Assembly (NCBI GenBank): GCA_002436415.1
Contig: DJMA01000005.1
Span: 1 to 62,804 of the forward strand
Direction of reading: 5' to 3'
DNA length: 62,804 bases
Source of the DNA: Bdellovibrionaceae bacterium UBA6502
Lineage (GTDB): Bacteria; Bdellovibrionota; Bdellovibrionia; Bdellovibrionales; UBA840
Positions 26,512-36,700 of this stretch are shown here, piece by piece; the first letter of the stretch is position 1; every line of letters starts with the position of its first letter. The translations under genes and the position numbers were made by a program. The notes below the pieces were generated by a model. The model saw nothing but the letters and a program-made list of their open reading frames with translations. It was not told the DNA's origin and made no database searches.

Positions 26512-27862
26512 GGTGTCCACCTCCGTCTCTTCCAACTTCTAGACAAGGTTTAACCTCTGACATAGATACCATTGGGAAAGCTCTTAAGAACAATAAGAAT
26601 AAAGTAAAGAACATACCGAAACTACCTACTAACACGCCTACGTCAGCAAACTTGAAGTGAAAAACAGCCCAGTTCGCCGGTAAGAAATCTCTGTGAAGAG
26701 ACATGGTAATTACGAAACGCTCAAACCACATACCAATATTTACGATGATAGAAACAACAAACATTACTGGAATGCTTCTACGGAACTTTTTAAACCAGAA
26801 AACCTGTGGAGAAATTACGTTACAACTAACCATAATCCAGTAAGACCAACCCATTGGACCGAAGGCACGGTTAACGAAAGCAAACTTCTCGAATTCAACC
26901 CCTGAATACCAAGCAATGAAAAACTCAGAACCGTAAGCGTAACCAACCATCATACCTGTGGTCATAATGATTTTGTTCATTACTTCTAGGTGATCCAAAG
27001 TAATATAGTCTTTGATTTGTGGAAAACCAATTCGCACTAAAGTCATCAAAGTAACAACCATGGCAAAACCAGAGAAAATCGCACCAGCAATAAAGTATGG
27101 TGGGAAAATCGTTGTATGCCATCCTGGTAAATTCGCTACAGCAAAGTCAAAGGATACGATGGTATGTACCGAAAGTACTAATGGAGTACTCAAACCAGCT
27201 AGTAACAAGTACACCATTTCATAATGACGCCAGTTACGGTTGGTTCCTCTCCAACCCATGGAAAGTGCACCGTAAATGTTTTTACGTAATGTGTTTTTCG
27301 CTCTATCACGAACCGTTGCAAAATCTGGAATCAAACCTACATACCAGAAAACAATGGAAACAGTCGCATAAGTTGAAACCGCGAAAACGTCCCATAAAAG
27401 AGGTGATCTAAAGTTCACCCACAACGGTCCACGTTGGTTCGGGTAAGGGAAAAGCCAAAAAGCAAGCCATGGACGACCTGTATGCATTAGCGGGAAAATA
27501 CCTGCAGTCATTACTGCAAATACCGTCATCGCCTCAGCGGCACGGGCAATTCCTGTACGCCATTTTTGTCGGAATAAAAATAGAATCGCTGAAATTAGTG
27601 TTCCTGCGTGACCAATACCAACCCAAAATACGAAGGTTACGATATCAGTACCCCACATGATCGGGTGACTAACCCCCATTGTTCCCATCCCAGTGTATGC
27701 AATGTAAAACAATACACCAAAATAGAATAACAAAGTGGTCTTAGCCGCACCAAACATCATTAACCAAGGTTTTCCTGGCAATTTCTCTAATGGTTCGCAG
27801 ATATCTTCAGTGACATCTTTAAATGATTTGTCTCCAAGTACGAGTTTACTACGTCCAAGCAT
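26504..27862 (-). CDS. actC: ActC, NrfD-like quinol oxidase subunit of alternative complex III
   Basis: Large integral membrane subunit (452 residues, about ten helices) of the NrfD/PsrC family that binds and oxidises menaquinol or ubiquinol. Family landmarks: MWGTDIVTFVFWVGIGHAGTL (seen as HPIMWGTDIVTFVFW and GIGHAGTLISA), RPWLAFWLFPYPNQRG, and LSVHTIVSFDFA. The start overlaps the actB stop by one base (TAATG). It works with ActB and ActF. Confidence 0.95.
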   Translation of the reverse strand: MLGRSKLVLGDKSFKDVTEDICEPLEKLPGKPWLMMFGAAKTTLLFYFGVLFYIAYTGMGTMGVSHPIMWGTDIVTFVFWVGIGHAGTLISAILFLFRQKWRTGIARAAEAMTVFAVMTAGIFPLMHTGRPWLAFWLFPYPNQRGPLWVNFRSPLLWDVFAVSTYATVSIVFWYVGLIPDFATVRDRAKNTLRKNIYGALSMGWRGTNRNWRHYEMVYLLLAGLSTPLVLSVHTIVSFDFAVANLPGWHTTIFPPYFIAGAIFSGFAMVVTLMTLVRIGFPQIKDYITLDHLEVMNKIIMTTGMMVGYAYGSEFFIAWYSGVEFEKFAFVNRAFGPMGWSYWIMVSCNVISPQVFWFKKFRRSIPVMFVVSIIVNIGMWFERFVITMSLHRDFLPANWAVFHFKFADVGVLVGSFGMFFTLFLLFLRAFPMVSMSEVKPCLEVGRDGGGHHE

Positions 27863-30800
27863 TAGTGGCTTCCTTCCCCGTGATGGTCAGTATTTTCTCG
27901 TTTCGCATTACGAATTTTCGTTTGGTAACGAACAGACGGCACCGCGAGATACTCTTCTAAAAGTTTATAAGTTCTTTGTGATTCGAAAAGCTTACTTACA
28001 CGACTTTCTGGATCATTCATATTACCGAAAGTGATTGCACCTGATGGACAACCTTCTTCACAAGCAACTTTGATTTCACCATCGCGAACTGTACGGTTTT
28101 CGTTTTTCGCTGTGTCTTTAACATCGTGAATTCTTTGGATACAGAAAGTACATTTTTCCATAACACCACGAGAACGAACCGTTACTCTAGGGTTATAAGC
28201 TTCACGAGGTGTATCTTCTGGACGATCTCCTTTTGTAAGAGCAAACCAGTTAAAACGACGAACTTTGTAAGGACAGTTGTTCGAGCAGTAACGAGTTCCC
28301 ACACAACGGTTATAAACCATGGAGTTCGTACCTTCATCATCATGCACAGTTGCAAGTACTGGACAAACCGTCTCACAAGGAGCGTTTTCACAGTGCTGAC
28401 ACATTACTGGCATTACATGAGAGTCTGGATTATTCATATCACCAGAGTAGTAACGATCGATACGCATCCAGTGCATTTCACGTCCCTCTAGAACATATTT
28501 CTTACCAACCACTGGAATGTTGTTTTCTGCCTGACAGGCAACAACACATGAACCACAACCAAAACAAGAGTTTAAGTCAACAGCCATACCCCAACGGTAA
28601 CCTTTATATTCATGCTTACCCCAAGCACTTTCTAAGAATTTGTGCTTATGGATTCCAGCAGATTTATCTTTTTTGTAAGAGTCCAATGTAGCTTCAACAA
28701 TGATTTGTCGACCCATCATTGTGTTGTGACCCTGAGTATTCGCTAAAGGAGAGAACTTCTCAGTTTTAGCGGCAACTACTTTGCGACCAGCAAAAACAGC
28801 TTTGGAGTTAACACGCTTAACCAAAGGATAAGCATCAACACCAACACCATTCGCCACTCGACCACCTTTTGTGCGACCGTAACCTAAAGCCAAACCAATT
28901 ACTGAGTCATGCTGTCCAACTTGAACATAGGCAGGAACTTCAACTTTTTGGCCTTCAACATCCAAAGTTACAACACTACCCTCTTTGATTCCCATTTTAT
29001 CAGCAGTAGCTTTAGAGAATGTAGCGTAGTTATCCCAAGTCACTTTTGAAATTGGATCTGGGAACTCTTGCAACCATGCGATGTTTGCATATTTACCGTC
29101 ACCGATACCAGCTTTTGTGTAAAGACTTAGCTCCATACCTTCTGACTTGGCAGTAGAAATACTAGCTAAAGCGGCTTGCTTAAAAGAGCGAACTGGAAGA
29201 TTAACATTTTCAGCCAATTCTCCGTAAACACCTTTTTGCAACAGCTCAAACCAGAAGTCTTCAAAGGCTTGACCGTTTTTAGAGTTATTTAGAATATCAG
29301 ACTTCCAGTAAGATCTTACATAATCATAGTAAGTTTCTGAACCCTGAAGTCTTTTGCTACCCGCCTGCAAAGCGTAAGCCCAGTTTAGCATGCTTTGCTC
29401 TAAACTACGTGAGTTATGAAGCGGACGAATTGTTGGTTGTTGAATTCCGTAAACACCTTTATGGAATTCAGCGTCTCCCCAAGCCTCTAGACTGTGATCG
29501 ATAGGCAATAAAATATCCGCCATATCACCAGTTTCATCTTGGTAAAGCCCCATATAGATAAAAGTTCCGCCAGCATCTTGGAAATCGCGAATTGCTTTTT
29601 TCACAGTTTCGCCGCCGTAGTAAACCAAGTTTAAGTTTTCTACGATCAAGACTTTGTTTTTGGCAGTTTTTAATTCAGCAAGGAAAGCCTCTAGATCAGA
29701 TTGCTTCGCATTTACTGTTGTGTAGTTATTTTTTGCATAATCAATGGTTTTACCATCGTTACCTAGGATCGTATTTAAGAAGTTAGCAGCAACATATAAG
29801 TCTTCTGCATTCTCAACACCAGCATAAGTTCCACCGGTAAGTACCAAACTTTGACCACGATTTTTCCAAAGATCTTTAGCAACCTCAGAGAAAAGCGCTT
29901 CATCGATATTAAGTTTTTTGGCAACACCAGCAAACTCAGCCAATTTTGACTTCGTTGATGAATTAACAGTTCCGTTGCCTTGAGTAACTACGATTTCGTG
30001 AGCAAGTCCCATTAGAACATCAATGAACTGACTAGGCTTAACACGAATTCGATCATCCGCGTTCATACCCGTCAAACTCAACATGGCTTCAAAAGTCACC
30101 AAACGACTCATTTCGCCATCTGGGTTTCTAGTTTTTGCATAAGCAGTAGCATATTCATGAGCTCGTGGGTCTTCTCCAAGGAAGTCAGCACCAACAGTAA
30201 CGATATACTTCGCTTTTTCAAACAACGGACGAACACTTACTTCTTTACCATATGAACGCTCTTGCGCAGAAGCTTCAGCACTATCCACTAAAGGGTTCCA
30301 AACAAAAGACTTAGAGCCTTTGAAGGCCGCCATAAAATCATCAATCAAAGCTTTACGACTTGGTGATGAATAGTTGTTTGTAATTAGAGTTACATTTTCT
30401 TTTTCTAAAAGACCAATCACTTCATCGTCAATTTTTTCCCAAGTTAATAGGTTCCATTTACGATCATGAAAGTTCTCTTCTGTAATCCAACGCTTTGGTT
30501 GCTTTAATCTTTCAGGGTCATACAAACTAATGCAATGAGCTTGCATTCTAGTTGAGATCCCTTTAGGAGAAGCTGGGTTTGCCGGATTTGGCTCTAACTT
30601 AATCGGACGTCCTTCACGAGTACGAACAATCAAACCAGCACCAGAAAGCTCATCCGCCAAAACAGAAGCGTAGAAGTTAGGCTTACCAACCACTAAGTCT
30701 TCAGGACGTTTCGCATAAGGTACGATTTTTTGAGCTGGGCGACGCACACAAGCTGTAGCGCTCATTGCAACCGAGGCACCCATAAGTTTTAAGAAATCAC

Positions 30801-30948
30801 GTCTTGCAAGACCGTCATTTCCATCTTCTGATTTAAGAGGAGAAGTTTGAAACTCAGCCTCTGCCATCTCATTGAACCTAGCTTCGTTTTCTAGCTGGTC
30901 AATGCTCTTCCAATATTTCTTTTCATTATTATTTTGCATATCTTTCAT
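27862..30948 (-). CDS. actB: ActB, iron-sulfur and molybdopterin-like subunit of alternative complex III
   Basis: Periplasmic electron-transfer subunit of about 1028 residues. Near the N-terminus is a Tat motif ARRDFLKLMGAS. The first two-thirds resembles a molybdopterin oxidoreductase that in this family lacks the cofactor; the last third is a four-cluster ferredoxin-like domain with CFGCGSCVVAC, CQHCENAPCETVC, CVGTRYCSNNC and CTFC...CEEGC. The Thr in CVGTRYC replaces a Cys, consistent with the one 3Fe-4S cluster known for ActB beside three 4Fe-4S. I use ATG 30948 because AGGTGG lies five bases upstream; a GTG at 30957 falls within that Shine-Dalgarno. Confidence 0.95.
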   Translation of the reverse strand: MKDMQNNNEKKYWKSIDQLENEARFNEMAEAEFQTSPLKSEDGNDGLARRDFLKLMGASVAMSATACVRRPAQKIVPYAKRPEDLVVGKPNFYASVLADELSGAGLIVRTREGRPIKLEPNPANPASPKGISTRMQAHCISLYDPERLKQPKRWITEENFHDRKWNLLTWEKIDDEVIGLLEKENVTLITNNYSSPSRKALIDDFMAAFKGSKSFVWNPLVDSAEASAQERSYGKEVSVRPLFEKAKYIVTVGADFLGEDPRAHEYATAYAKTRNPDGEMSRLVTFEAMLSLTGMNADDRIRVKPSQFIDVLMGLAHEIVVTQGNGTVNSSTKSKLAEFAGVAKKLNIDEALFSEVAKDLWKNRGQSLVLTGGTYAGVENAEDLYVAANFLNTILGNDGKTIDYAKNNYTTVNAKQSDLEAFLAELKTAKNKVLIVENLNLVYYGGETVKKAIRDFQDAGGTFIYMGLYQDETGDMADILLPIDHSLEAWGDAEFHKGVYGIQQPTIRPLHNSRSLEQSMLNWAYALQAGSKRLQGSETYYDYVRSYWKSDILNNSKNGQAFEDFWFELLQKGVYGELAENVNLPVRSFKQAALASISTAKSEGMELSLYTKAGIGDGKYANIAWLQEFPDPISKVTWDNYATFSKATADKMGIKEGSVVTLDVEGQKVEVPAYVQVGQHDSVIGLALGYGRTKGGRVANGVGVDAYPLVKRVNSKAVFAGRKVVAAKTEKFSPLANTQGHNTMMGRQIIVEATLDSYKKDKSAGIHKHKFLESAWGKHEYKGYRWGMAVDLNSCFGCGSCVVACQAENNIPVVGKKYVLEGREMHWMRIDRYYSGDMNNPDSHVMPVMCQHCENAPCETVCPVLATVHDDEGTNSMVYNRCVGTRYCSNNCPYKVRRFNWFALTKGDRPEDTPREAYNPRVTVRSRGVMEKCTFCIQRIHDVKDTAKNENRTVRDGEIKVACEEGCPSGAITFGNMNDPESRVSKLFESQRTYKLLEEYLAVPSVRYQTKIRNAKRENTDHHGEGSH

Positions 30949-30963
30949 CGTTTCCACCTGATC

Positions 30964-31488
30964 CTAATAGTGACAAGTTGAACAAGACACTGGCGCATTG
31001 TTTTCTGGTTTACGGTGACAGTTTACACACCAGCCCATCGATAGATCCGAGTATTGAAATACTTCTTTCATCGTTTCGATTGGACCATGACAAGTTTGAC
31101 AGGCAACGCCTCTTCTTACGTGTCTTTGGTGGTTGAAGTGAACAAAATCAGGAAGCAAATGTACTTTTTGCCACTGAATGGATTTACCTTCGTTGTAGTG
31201 ATCAGCAAGCTTTTTAATGTGCTCACTTTGCGTTTTCACCTGGTTGTGACAGTTCATGCAGATGTTCAATGCTGGCACTGAAGAGTGACGAGCATAGGAC
31301 GCATTGGAGTGACAATACTGACACGGAATTTCCAATTTTCCTGCATGTAGCGAATGATCATAAGGGATTGGTTGCGTAGGCTGATAGCCTTGATTGTAAC
31401 CTATAGGCGGTTTCATAAAAACAGCCAGGCCAGCAATCAATACTAGCGCGACAACACCGACGAGTACCTTCAAGTTTTTATTAGGCAT
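30964..31488 (-). CDS. actA: ActA, penta-heme cytochrome c of alternative complex III
   Basis: 174-residue membrane-anchored cytochrome. One N-terminal helix (about 7-25) anchors it; then five heme-binding motifs follow: CQYCH, CMNCH, CQTCH, CVNCH and, at the very C-terminus, CSTCH. Five hemes is the usual ActA count. First gene of actABCDEF, an energy-conserving quinol:electron acceptor oxidoreductase that replaces the bc1 complex. Heme attachment would be by the ResB/CcsA pair encoded at 44.9-47.9 kb. Confidence 0.95.
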   Translation of the reverse strand: MPNKNLKVLVGVVALVLIAGLAVFMKPPIGYNQGYQPTQPIPYDHSLHAGKLEIPCQYCHSNASYARHSSVPALNICMNCHNQVKTQSEHIKKLADHYNEGKSIQWQKVHLLPDFVHFNHQRHVRRGVACQTCHGPIETMKEVFQYSDLSMGWCVNCHRKPENNAPVSCSTCHY

Positions 31489-31876
31489 AATACTTCTCTG
31501 TTGCTCAAACGTTTTTTAATAGGTTTATAAACTTGTTCTAATATCACAAAAAAATACCTGAAATTACAGAGGTTTCAATCATCTTTTTGACAATCAATTG
31601 AGAAAATCGGCGATGTCCAGTTTTTAGCCTAATGCTTTAGCAAAATATTAATATGTCCAAATATTCAATTCATAGATTGTGCAATTTTTATTAAATACCT
31701 GGTTCTTTCTTAGACTTTAAAAATAGCGCAACGCAATATCACTCTGCTAAAGCAATTCTCTCTACAAATGTTTTTCAACTTCCCAAGAGACGCAAAAAAC
31801 CACAACTTACCCACTGATAGTTGTCATTATCTTTTATCTACAATAGATTACGAATAAAAATCATCAGGGGATCAAA
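31489..31876. other. Divergent promoter region between actA and 31877 gene
   Basis: 388 bp, very AT-rich, without an open frame worth calling. It must contain the act promoter on the minus strand and one for the gene pair at 31877-33601. I cannot pick out -35/-10 boxes with confidence and see no repeats or RNA gene. Confidence 0.5.
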
Positions 31877-32602
31877 ATGAGCAACAACAACAGCTCAAAG
31901 GGGAAACTATTATTGTCACTGCTAGTGACAATCTACACATTCAATTTTGCAATTTCATCGGATAGCACGGAAGACAAAAGATTGATGCTCGCTGACTTAG
32001 ATACTTTATTTAAAGCTTGTGAAAAATTCGACCCTCCCGACTTTGATCGTTTAAATGTCGAAAAGCTAAAAACTTCACTGAAAAAAATATGGAGCTTTCC
32101 CCCTATTATAGACAAGGTCGAAACTCGAGCAAATAAAACAAAAGACCCTTACATTAGGATAAACCTTCTAGTTAGTTTAGAGGCAGCGAAAGTCACCTGC
32201 TACACAAAATTTGCCTTCAGTGCATTAAAAGCTATTGAAATGGCGCCTTTAAATCGCAAAGAAATCGCCTATGAACAAGCCATAGAAGCATCGAACAAGA
32301 ATCTTCTAAAATCTGGTTCTGCAGAGTTAAGCACTCACATTCTTTTTCTCCAAATCCTAAGCAACAAAAAAATCCTATCTTTAAACGAAATAGAATTTAA
32401 CCAACTAAAAATCATTTCAAATGAATTAAAAAAGAAAACGATAGAAAAAATGGATAAAATAAAAAAATTAACTAAAAACAAGAGTCTTAGCAATGAAGTC
32501 TTAGACAGACTCAATTCAGAAGAAAGAATATACATCACTACTCTCTTAAACAAAAATCAAGATTTCCTTAGAAAACTTAGCAAGAAAACAATGAGGTTTT
32601 AA
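31877..32602 (+). CDS. Secreted helical protein, unknown function
   Basis: 241 residues; a signal peptide (about 1-27) is followed by a lysine-rich, almost wholly helical mature part with two cysteines (KACEKFDP, KVTCYTKF). No family recognised. The ATG has GGGGAT seven bases upstream. The next gene, a CPBP-type protease, starts (TTG) directly at its stop codon, so the two are co-translated and probably functionally linked. Confidence 0.7.
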   Translation: MSNNNSSKGKLLLSLLVTIYTFNFAISSDSTEDKRLMLADLDTLFKACEKFDPPDFDRLNVEKLKTSLKKIWSFPPIIDKVETRANKTKDPYIRINLLVSLEAAKVTCYTKFAFSALKAIEMAPLNRKEIAYEQAIEASNKNLLKSGSAELSTHILFLQILSNKKILSLNEIEFNQLKIISNELKKKTIEKMDKIKKLTKNKSLSNEVLDRLNSEERIYITTLLNKNQDFLRKLSKKTMRF

Positions 32603-33601
32603 TTGATAAAATCATTAATCACCACTTCTCTTACATTATCATTAGGTCTGCAATGCCTAGCTAACTCAGCAAATACTACTCCTAAAAATGAAAGCAAAAA
32701 AGAGCCAGCAAAAGAAAGCATCTCGTATTTTCACTCCAGCTACAAAGCAAGAACAGATCGACCGGGCTTAATCTTTTTACCTAGCCTAGGCTCTTGGCTG
32801 CTTCCTGGCTTAGGACAATACATACAAGGAAACTGGCAAGCCGGTTTAACTTATAGCCTAAGTGCCGCAGCGGGGCTCAGCATGTATAATGCAGAAGAAG
32901 ACAATGTGGACCATAGCATATCCGATCCCTTCCGATACTTTGACGAAAATATGCAAAGAAGAGTCATCGGTAGTAAAACCTATGATTTTGCCGGTAGCCT
33001 TAGTGCTTACCAAAGCTTTCGCTCGAGAATTAAAGCCTATGACAACACCGGTGATTTTGCATTCATTGAAGACTCGGGCAATGATGAAGTGGGTGATATT
33101 ATGTTAGCTCCCTTCGATTTTTCGCATATAAAAAAGAAAACCACATGGATTCCAATGCTAGTAATTTTAGGCCTAGGCTCTCAGTTTCTTGCTAGCTCTG
33201 AAGACACTCAGGATCAGTCTAATGATAACAATCGCCCCATAGGAGATGCTAGTAGCCTGTTTTCAGGAAGCCTATTATCCTACCAAGCTGGCGTAGGTGA
33301 AGAGGCTCTTTTTAGAGGTTTTTTACAGCCCTATTTACGCTACAAAACCAAGTCCAACTTATACGCAAACATAAGTACCAGTATTATCTTTGGAGCCCTT
33401 CACTATTCATCAGACAATCCCTTCCCTATTGCACAGGCTGCAATGGGATATTACCTTGGCTGGCTTACCCAGCGCAATGGTTGGAGTATAAGGGAGTCAG
33501 CCTTTATACACACTTGGTGGGATGTGGTTGCCATCAATATCAATATCCGAAAAAAAGACAGCTCAGCGATTTATTTACCGGCTTTAAATCTAATATTCTA
33601 G
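32603..33601 (+). CDS. CPBP/CAAX-type intramembrane protease with exported N-terminus
   Basis: 332 residues from a TTG that abuts the preceding stop (TAATTG). An N-terminal signal or anchor (about 1-20) is followed by a glycine-rich hydrophobic segment (FLPSLGSWLLPGLGQYIQGN), a feature of DUF5683-like proteins, then a soluble insert and a C-terminal CPBP domain. The three catalytic motifs are visible: E233-E234-x3-R238 (GEEALFRGF), F263-x3-H267 (FGALH) and H303 (HTWWD). Bacterial members act as glutamic intramembrane proteases. It ends before a shared terminator. Target unknown; the co-transcribed 31877 product is a candidate partner. Confidence 0.8.
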   Translation: MIKSLITTSLTLSLGLQCLANSANTTPKNESKKEPAKESISYFHSSYKARTDRPGLIFLPSLGSWLLPGLGQYIQGNWQAGLTYSLSAAAGLSMYNAEEDNVDHSISDPFRYFDENMQRRVIGSKTYDFAGSLSAYQSFRSRIKAYDNTGDFAFIEDSGNDEVGDIMLAPFDFSHIKKKTTWIPMLVILGLGSQFLASSEDTQDQSNDNNRPIGDASSLFSGSLLSYQAGVGEEALFRGFLQPYLRYKTKSNLYANISTSIIFGALHYSSDNPFPIAQAAMGYYLGWLTQRNGWSIRESAFIHTWWDVVAININIRKKDSSAIYLPALNLIF

Positions 33602-33693
33602 ACTTAGCAACTAATTTTGAATGACAAAATAAGCACTCTAAAATCAAAGCCGCACTCTGCACTTTCGCTCAAACAACTTATTTAGACCTGAAA

Positions 33694-33723
33694 CAAAAAA
33701 AGCATCTAAAAAGATGCTTTTTT
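33694..33723. terminator. Bidirectional terminator between convergent genes
   Basis: AAAAAAAGCATCT, loop AAAA, AGATGCTTTTTT: a symmetrical stem with an A-run on one side and a T-run on the other, between the CPBP gene (plus) and the giant protein gene (minus). Confidence 0.88.
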
Positions 33724-33751
33724 ACTTACTAATTTAAAGTGCCGAAGATTA

Positions 33752-36700
33752 CTAACTAGCCGCTCTTCTACAGGCCATTTTCACACTCTCTAGCTTTCCT
33801 TTTGCATTTTCCTTGACCTTATTAAAATAATGTCGAGTTGAACGATCTTGCTTACCAGGAAAGGCGTTTAAGTATTTTAAGGAATACTTAACAGAGCGAT
33901 AAAAGCTTTTGCTAATATCAATCAAAGAACGATTTTTCAAAGCCGCCCTAACAGCGAAGGTAAAGCTCGTGTGAACCCCTGTCCACCAGAGTAAATTACT
34001 CCAGTGTAGAGTTTCAGGATTAAATGAGTCAACACCCACACTAATCGCTAAAACCGTAGTTAAGACAGCGCCAAGTCCCACAACCGTTAACCAACCAATG
34101 GCAGCATGAACTTTTGTATAAACCGCTGGATGCTTCACTGAGTACTCCAAGGAGCGTTCCACTAGAGCATTCAACTGTTTACGATCAGCCTTTTGAATGA
34201 TTTCTTCAAGATCAAGTTCGTAAGAAGAAATATCACCTTTTATGAAGTCACTCATGGATAAATATTTTTTAAATTCTTTTTCAGTCTTAATTCTCTGCAA
34301 GCTGTGATTGTATATGCCTCGATGAGTTAACAAAGTATGAACAAAACCACGATACAAAAATTCAGTTTCTTTTTTATAGAATCCAATGAAACCTCTGATT
34401 CTTTCGCGAAGTTCTTCATCAGAACTTAGTCTTCTGGCATTTACAATTTTCATTTTCTCTTTGTTAAAACGAGAAATGTTCTCACTAATCCGATCCTCTT
34501 CTCCCTGCATTCCCAGAAGAATCAAAGTCCATGGCCAAGCATACAAAAGAGGACCTGCAATCCAGAAGTAGTACCAACCAGAAAGGGCCATACCAAGACT
34601 TTGTTTTGCAACCAATACTCGGAAGATTACACTTAAAAGCATTGAGCCTTGAGCGGTAACAATTCTCTTCGACAACATTTTCTTGAAGAAAATCTCACCT
34701 GCATCGCGGCTTTCAGCGATGGACTTAAACCATAAATAGCTCGATTCAAAGAATGGCTCGGCGCGATCCATACTAGCGTATCGAATAAGCTCCATTGGGC
34801 CATACTTGGTCTCATTTACCTTTGGCTCCCCTTGTATGGCCAAGGCAGTTTGAGAACCAGCTTGGAAAAAATGTAGAGACATATTATTCAACACATCTTG
34901 AATGTGCTCTGGGTGCGTCCATAGGTACCAAGGATTATTAATCGCACTTAACTCCCCTTGCTTATTAATATCGGCTCTTTCACCGATTACAGCAGGGATT
35001 CCAACAACACCCATATGGTCCGTAGTAAACTCTTTAGATACCAAACCAGAAACAACTTTATTGGCGAAATTTCTCTTTAGAAATTCATTATCTGCCACTG
35101 CAAAAGTAGCAAGGCCTGATATCGCTTTTCTCGTTCCGATGATAGAGTTCATTTTCATATTTTTAACAACATTCTGATAAGTTGAGCGACTGTTGATTTC
35201 TTCTGAAACCTTTAAAACAGACTCATAAATATCAATCACTTCTTTTAAGTTAATGTCTTTAGCTTTGTTTTCATCGTAAATTACATCAAAATTAACTAGT
35301 AATTCTTGAATTTCATAAACGTGTTTTTGCCATGTTCTCTTTAAATCAGGATCAGAAAAAATCTTCGCTGTTTCTGATGGATCAATTCCCTCGGAAGTAA
35401 CCGTCATTAAGGTCGCAAGATCGATATTTGACTCACTCGCTACAATTTTTGTCGCAAGAATCCAAGCAATGCTTGAAGCTCTTTCTCTAGCTCCTACTTC
35501 TTTTCCTAATGCCTGCCTTTGCATCTCTGTGATTTGCACTGTTTTGCTCTCACGAGATAACAGCGTATCATAGGCAAAAGACTTTCCTTCCGCAGAAAAA
35601 GGTGCTCCTAATCGATGCTTTAAAGCCTCTGGAGAATACCAGGCTTTCTCCCCTTTATAACCAAGACGCTCATGGTAGTCTTGCCTTGCCTCAGATAAAC
35701 TGGAGTACTTACCCAAACTAGGAGTAAGCGTAGCTACAGTGTCTTTAGCTAGAGAAGCAAAATCCTCTTTCGATAGGGAATTTGAATTTAACTGCGTGAA
35801 AAACTTAGAAATTGATTCTGGCATATCCAGTATGCTTTTCTGCATTTGAATCGGGTTATTTACGCCAAGAAAATGTCTTTCCCCTTTTTCATTCTTTACC
35901 ACTTTAAAAGGATTCATTCCCATTTTCATCGTAGGAATTAAATTACGTTGATTCGTAAAAAGAGCCAAATAGTGAAAGAATGGTAAGCAAATTACAGCAA
36001 AGATTCGGAAACCCATGGTTACAATTCTTTGCCAAACATCTAGATTTTTCCAATCTTCTGCCGCGTGTTCTAATTTTGAAGAGCGTTCTGGATCAACTTT
36101 TTTCAAGGCTTTCGCCACAAGTCTCATACTAGGTACGGATACCCAAGATACCAACATTGCGATTGGAATTAACAAAGTTAAAGAGATAACAGAAAGACCT
36201 AAAATCTCCGAATAGTTGGCTTTTTCACCATTAGGACCCACATAATCAAAATCCGTTAGTACTTTTGGCATCGCCTCGTTAGTTAACCAGGCCGTTGCTT
36301 TTAACTGCAACTCTGAGTAGTGAGATAAAACATGGTAACCACTAAAAATACCAACCAAAGTAATTGCTACCATTGGACTCTTTAAGATACTCGCCGTTCT
36401 TTTTAATAAATTACTTCTAACAGTTAATTCTTCAGACAAGCTGTTTTCTTTTTCAATGTCCTGCCAAAGAATGCTCGCACCACCAGAACGGGCACCATAA
36501 TCTTTTTCAGAAATCTGTTTTAATAGATTTTGATAATCTAGCTCAGAATCTACGAAAACTTTTGGACCGCTAACTTCGCCAGCCAATTTGTTTACAACGG
36601 AACCTGCGGAGTTTTTTAACTTCGTATATACATTCTCTTTTTTACGACCCTCATATTCTCTAGCTAGTTCCTTGGCTCTTTCATCATAAGTGACCCATTT

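Noticed and set aside
31489..31876. A possible element end near GTCCAGTTTTT at about 31617
   Set aside because: Only a few bases match and there is no inverted partner.
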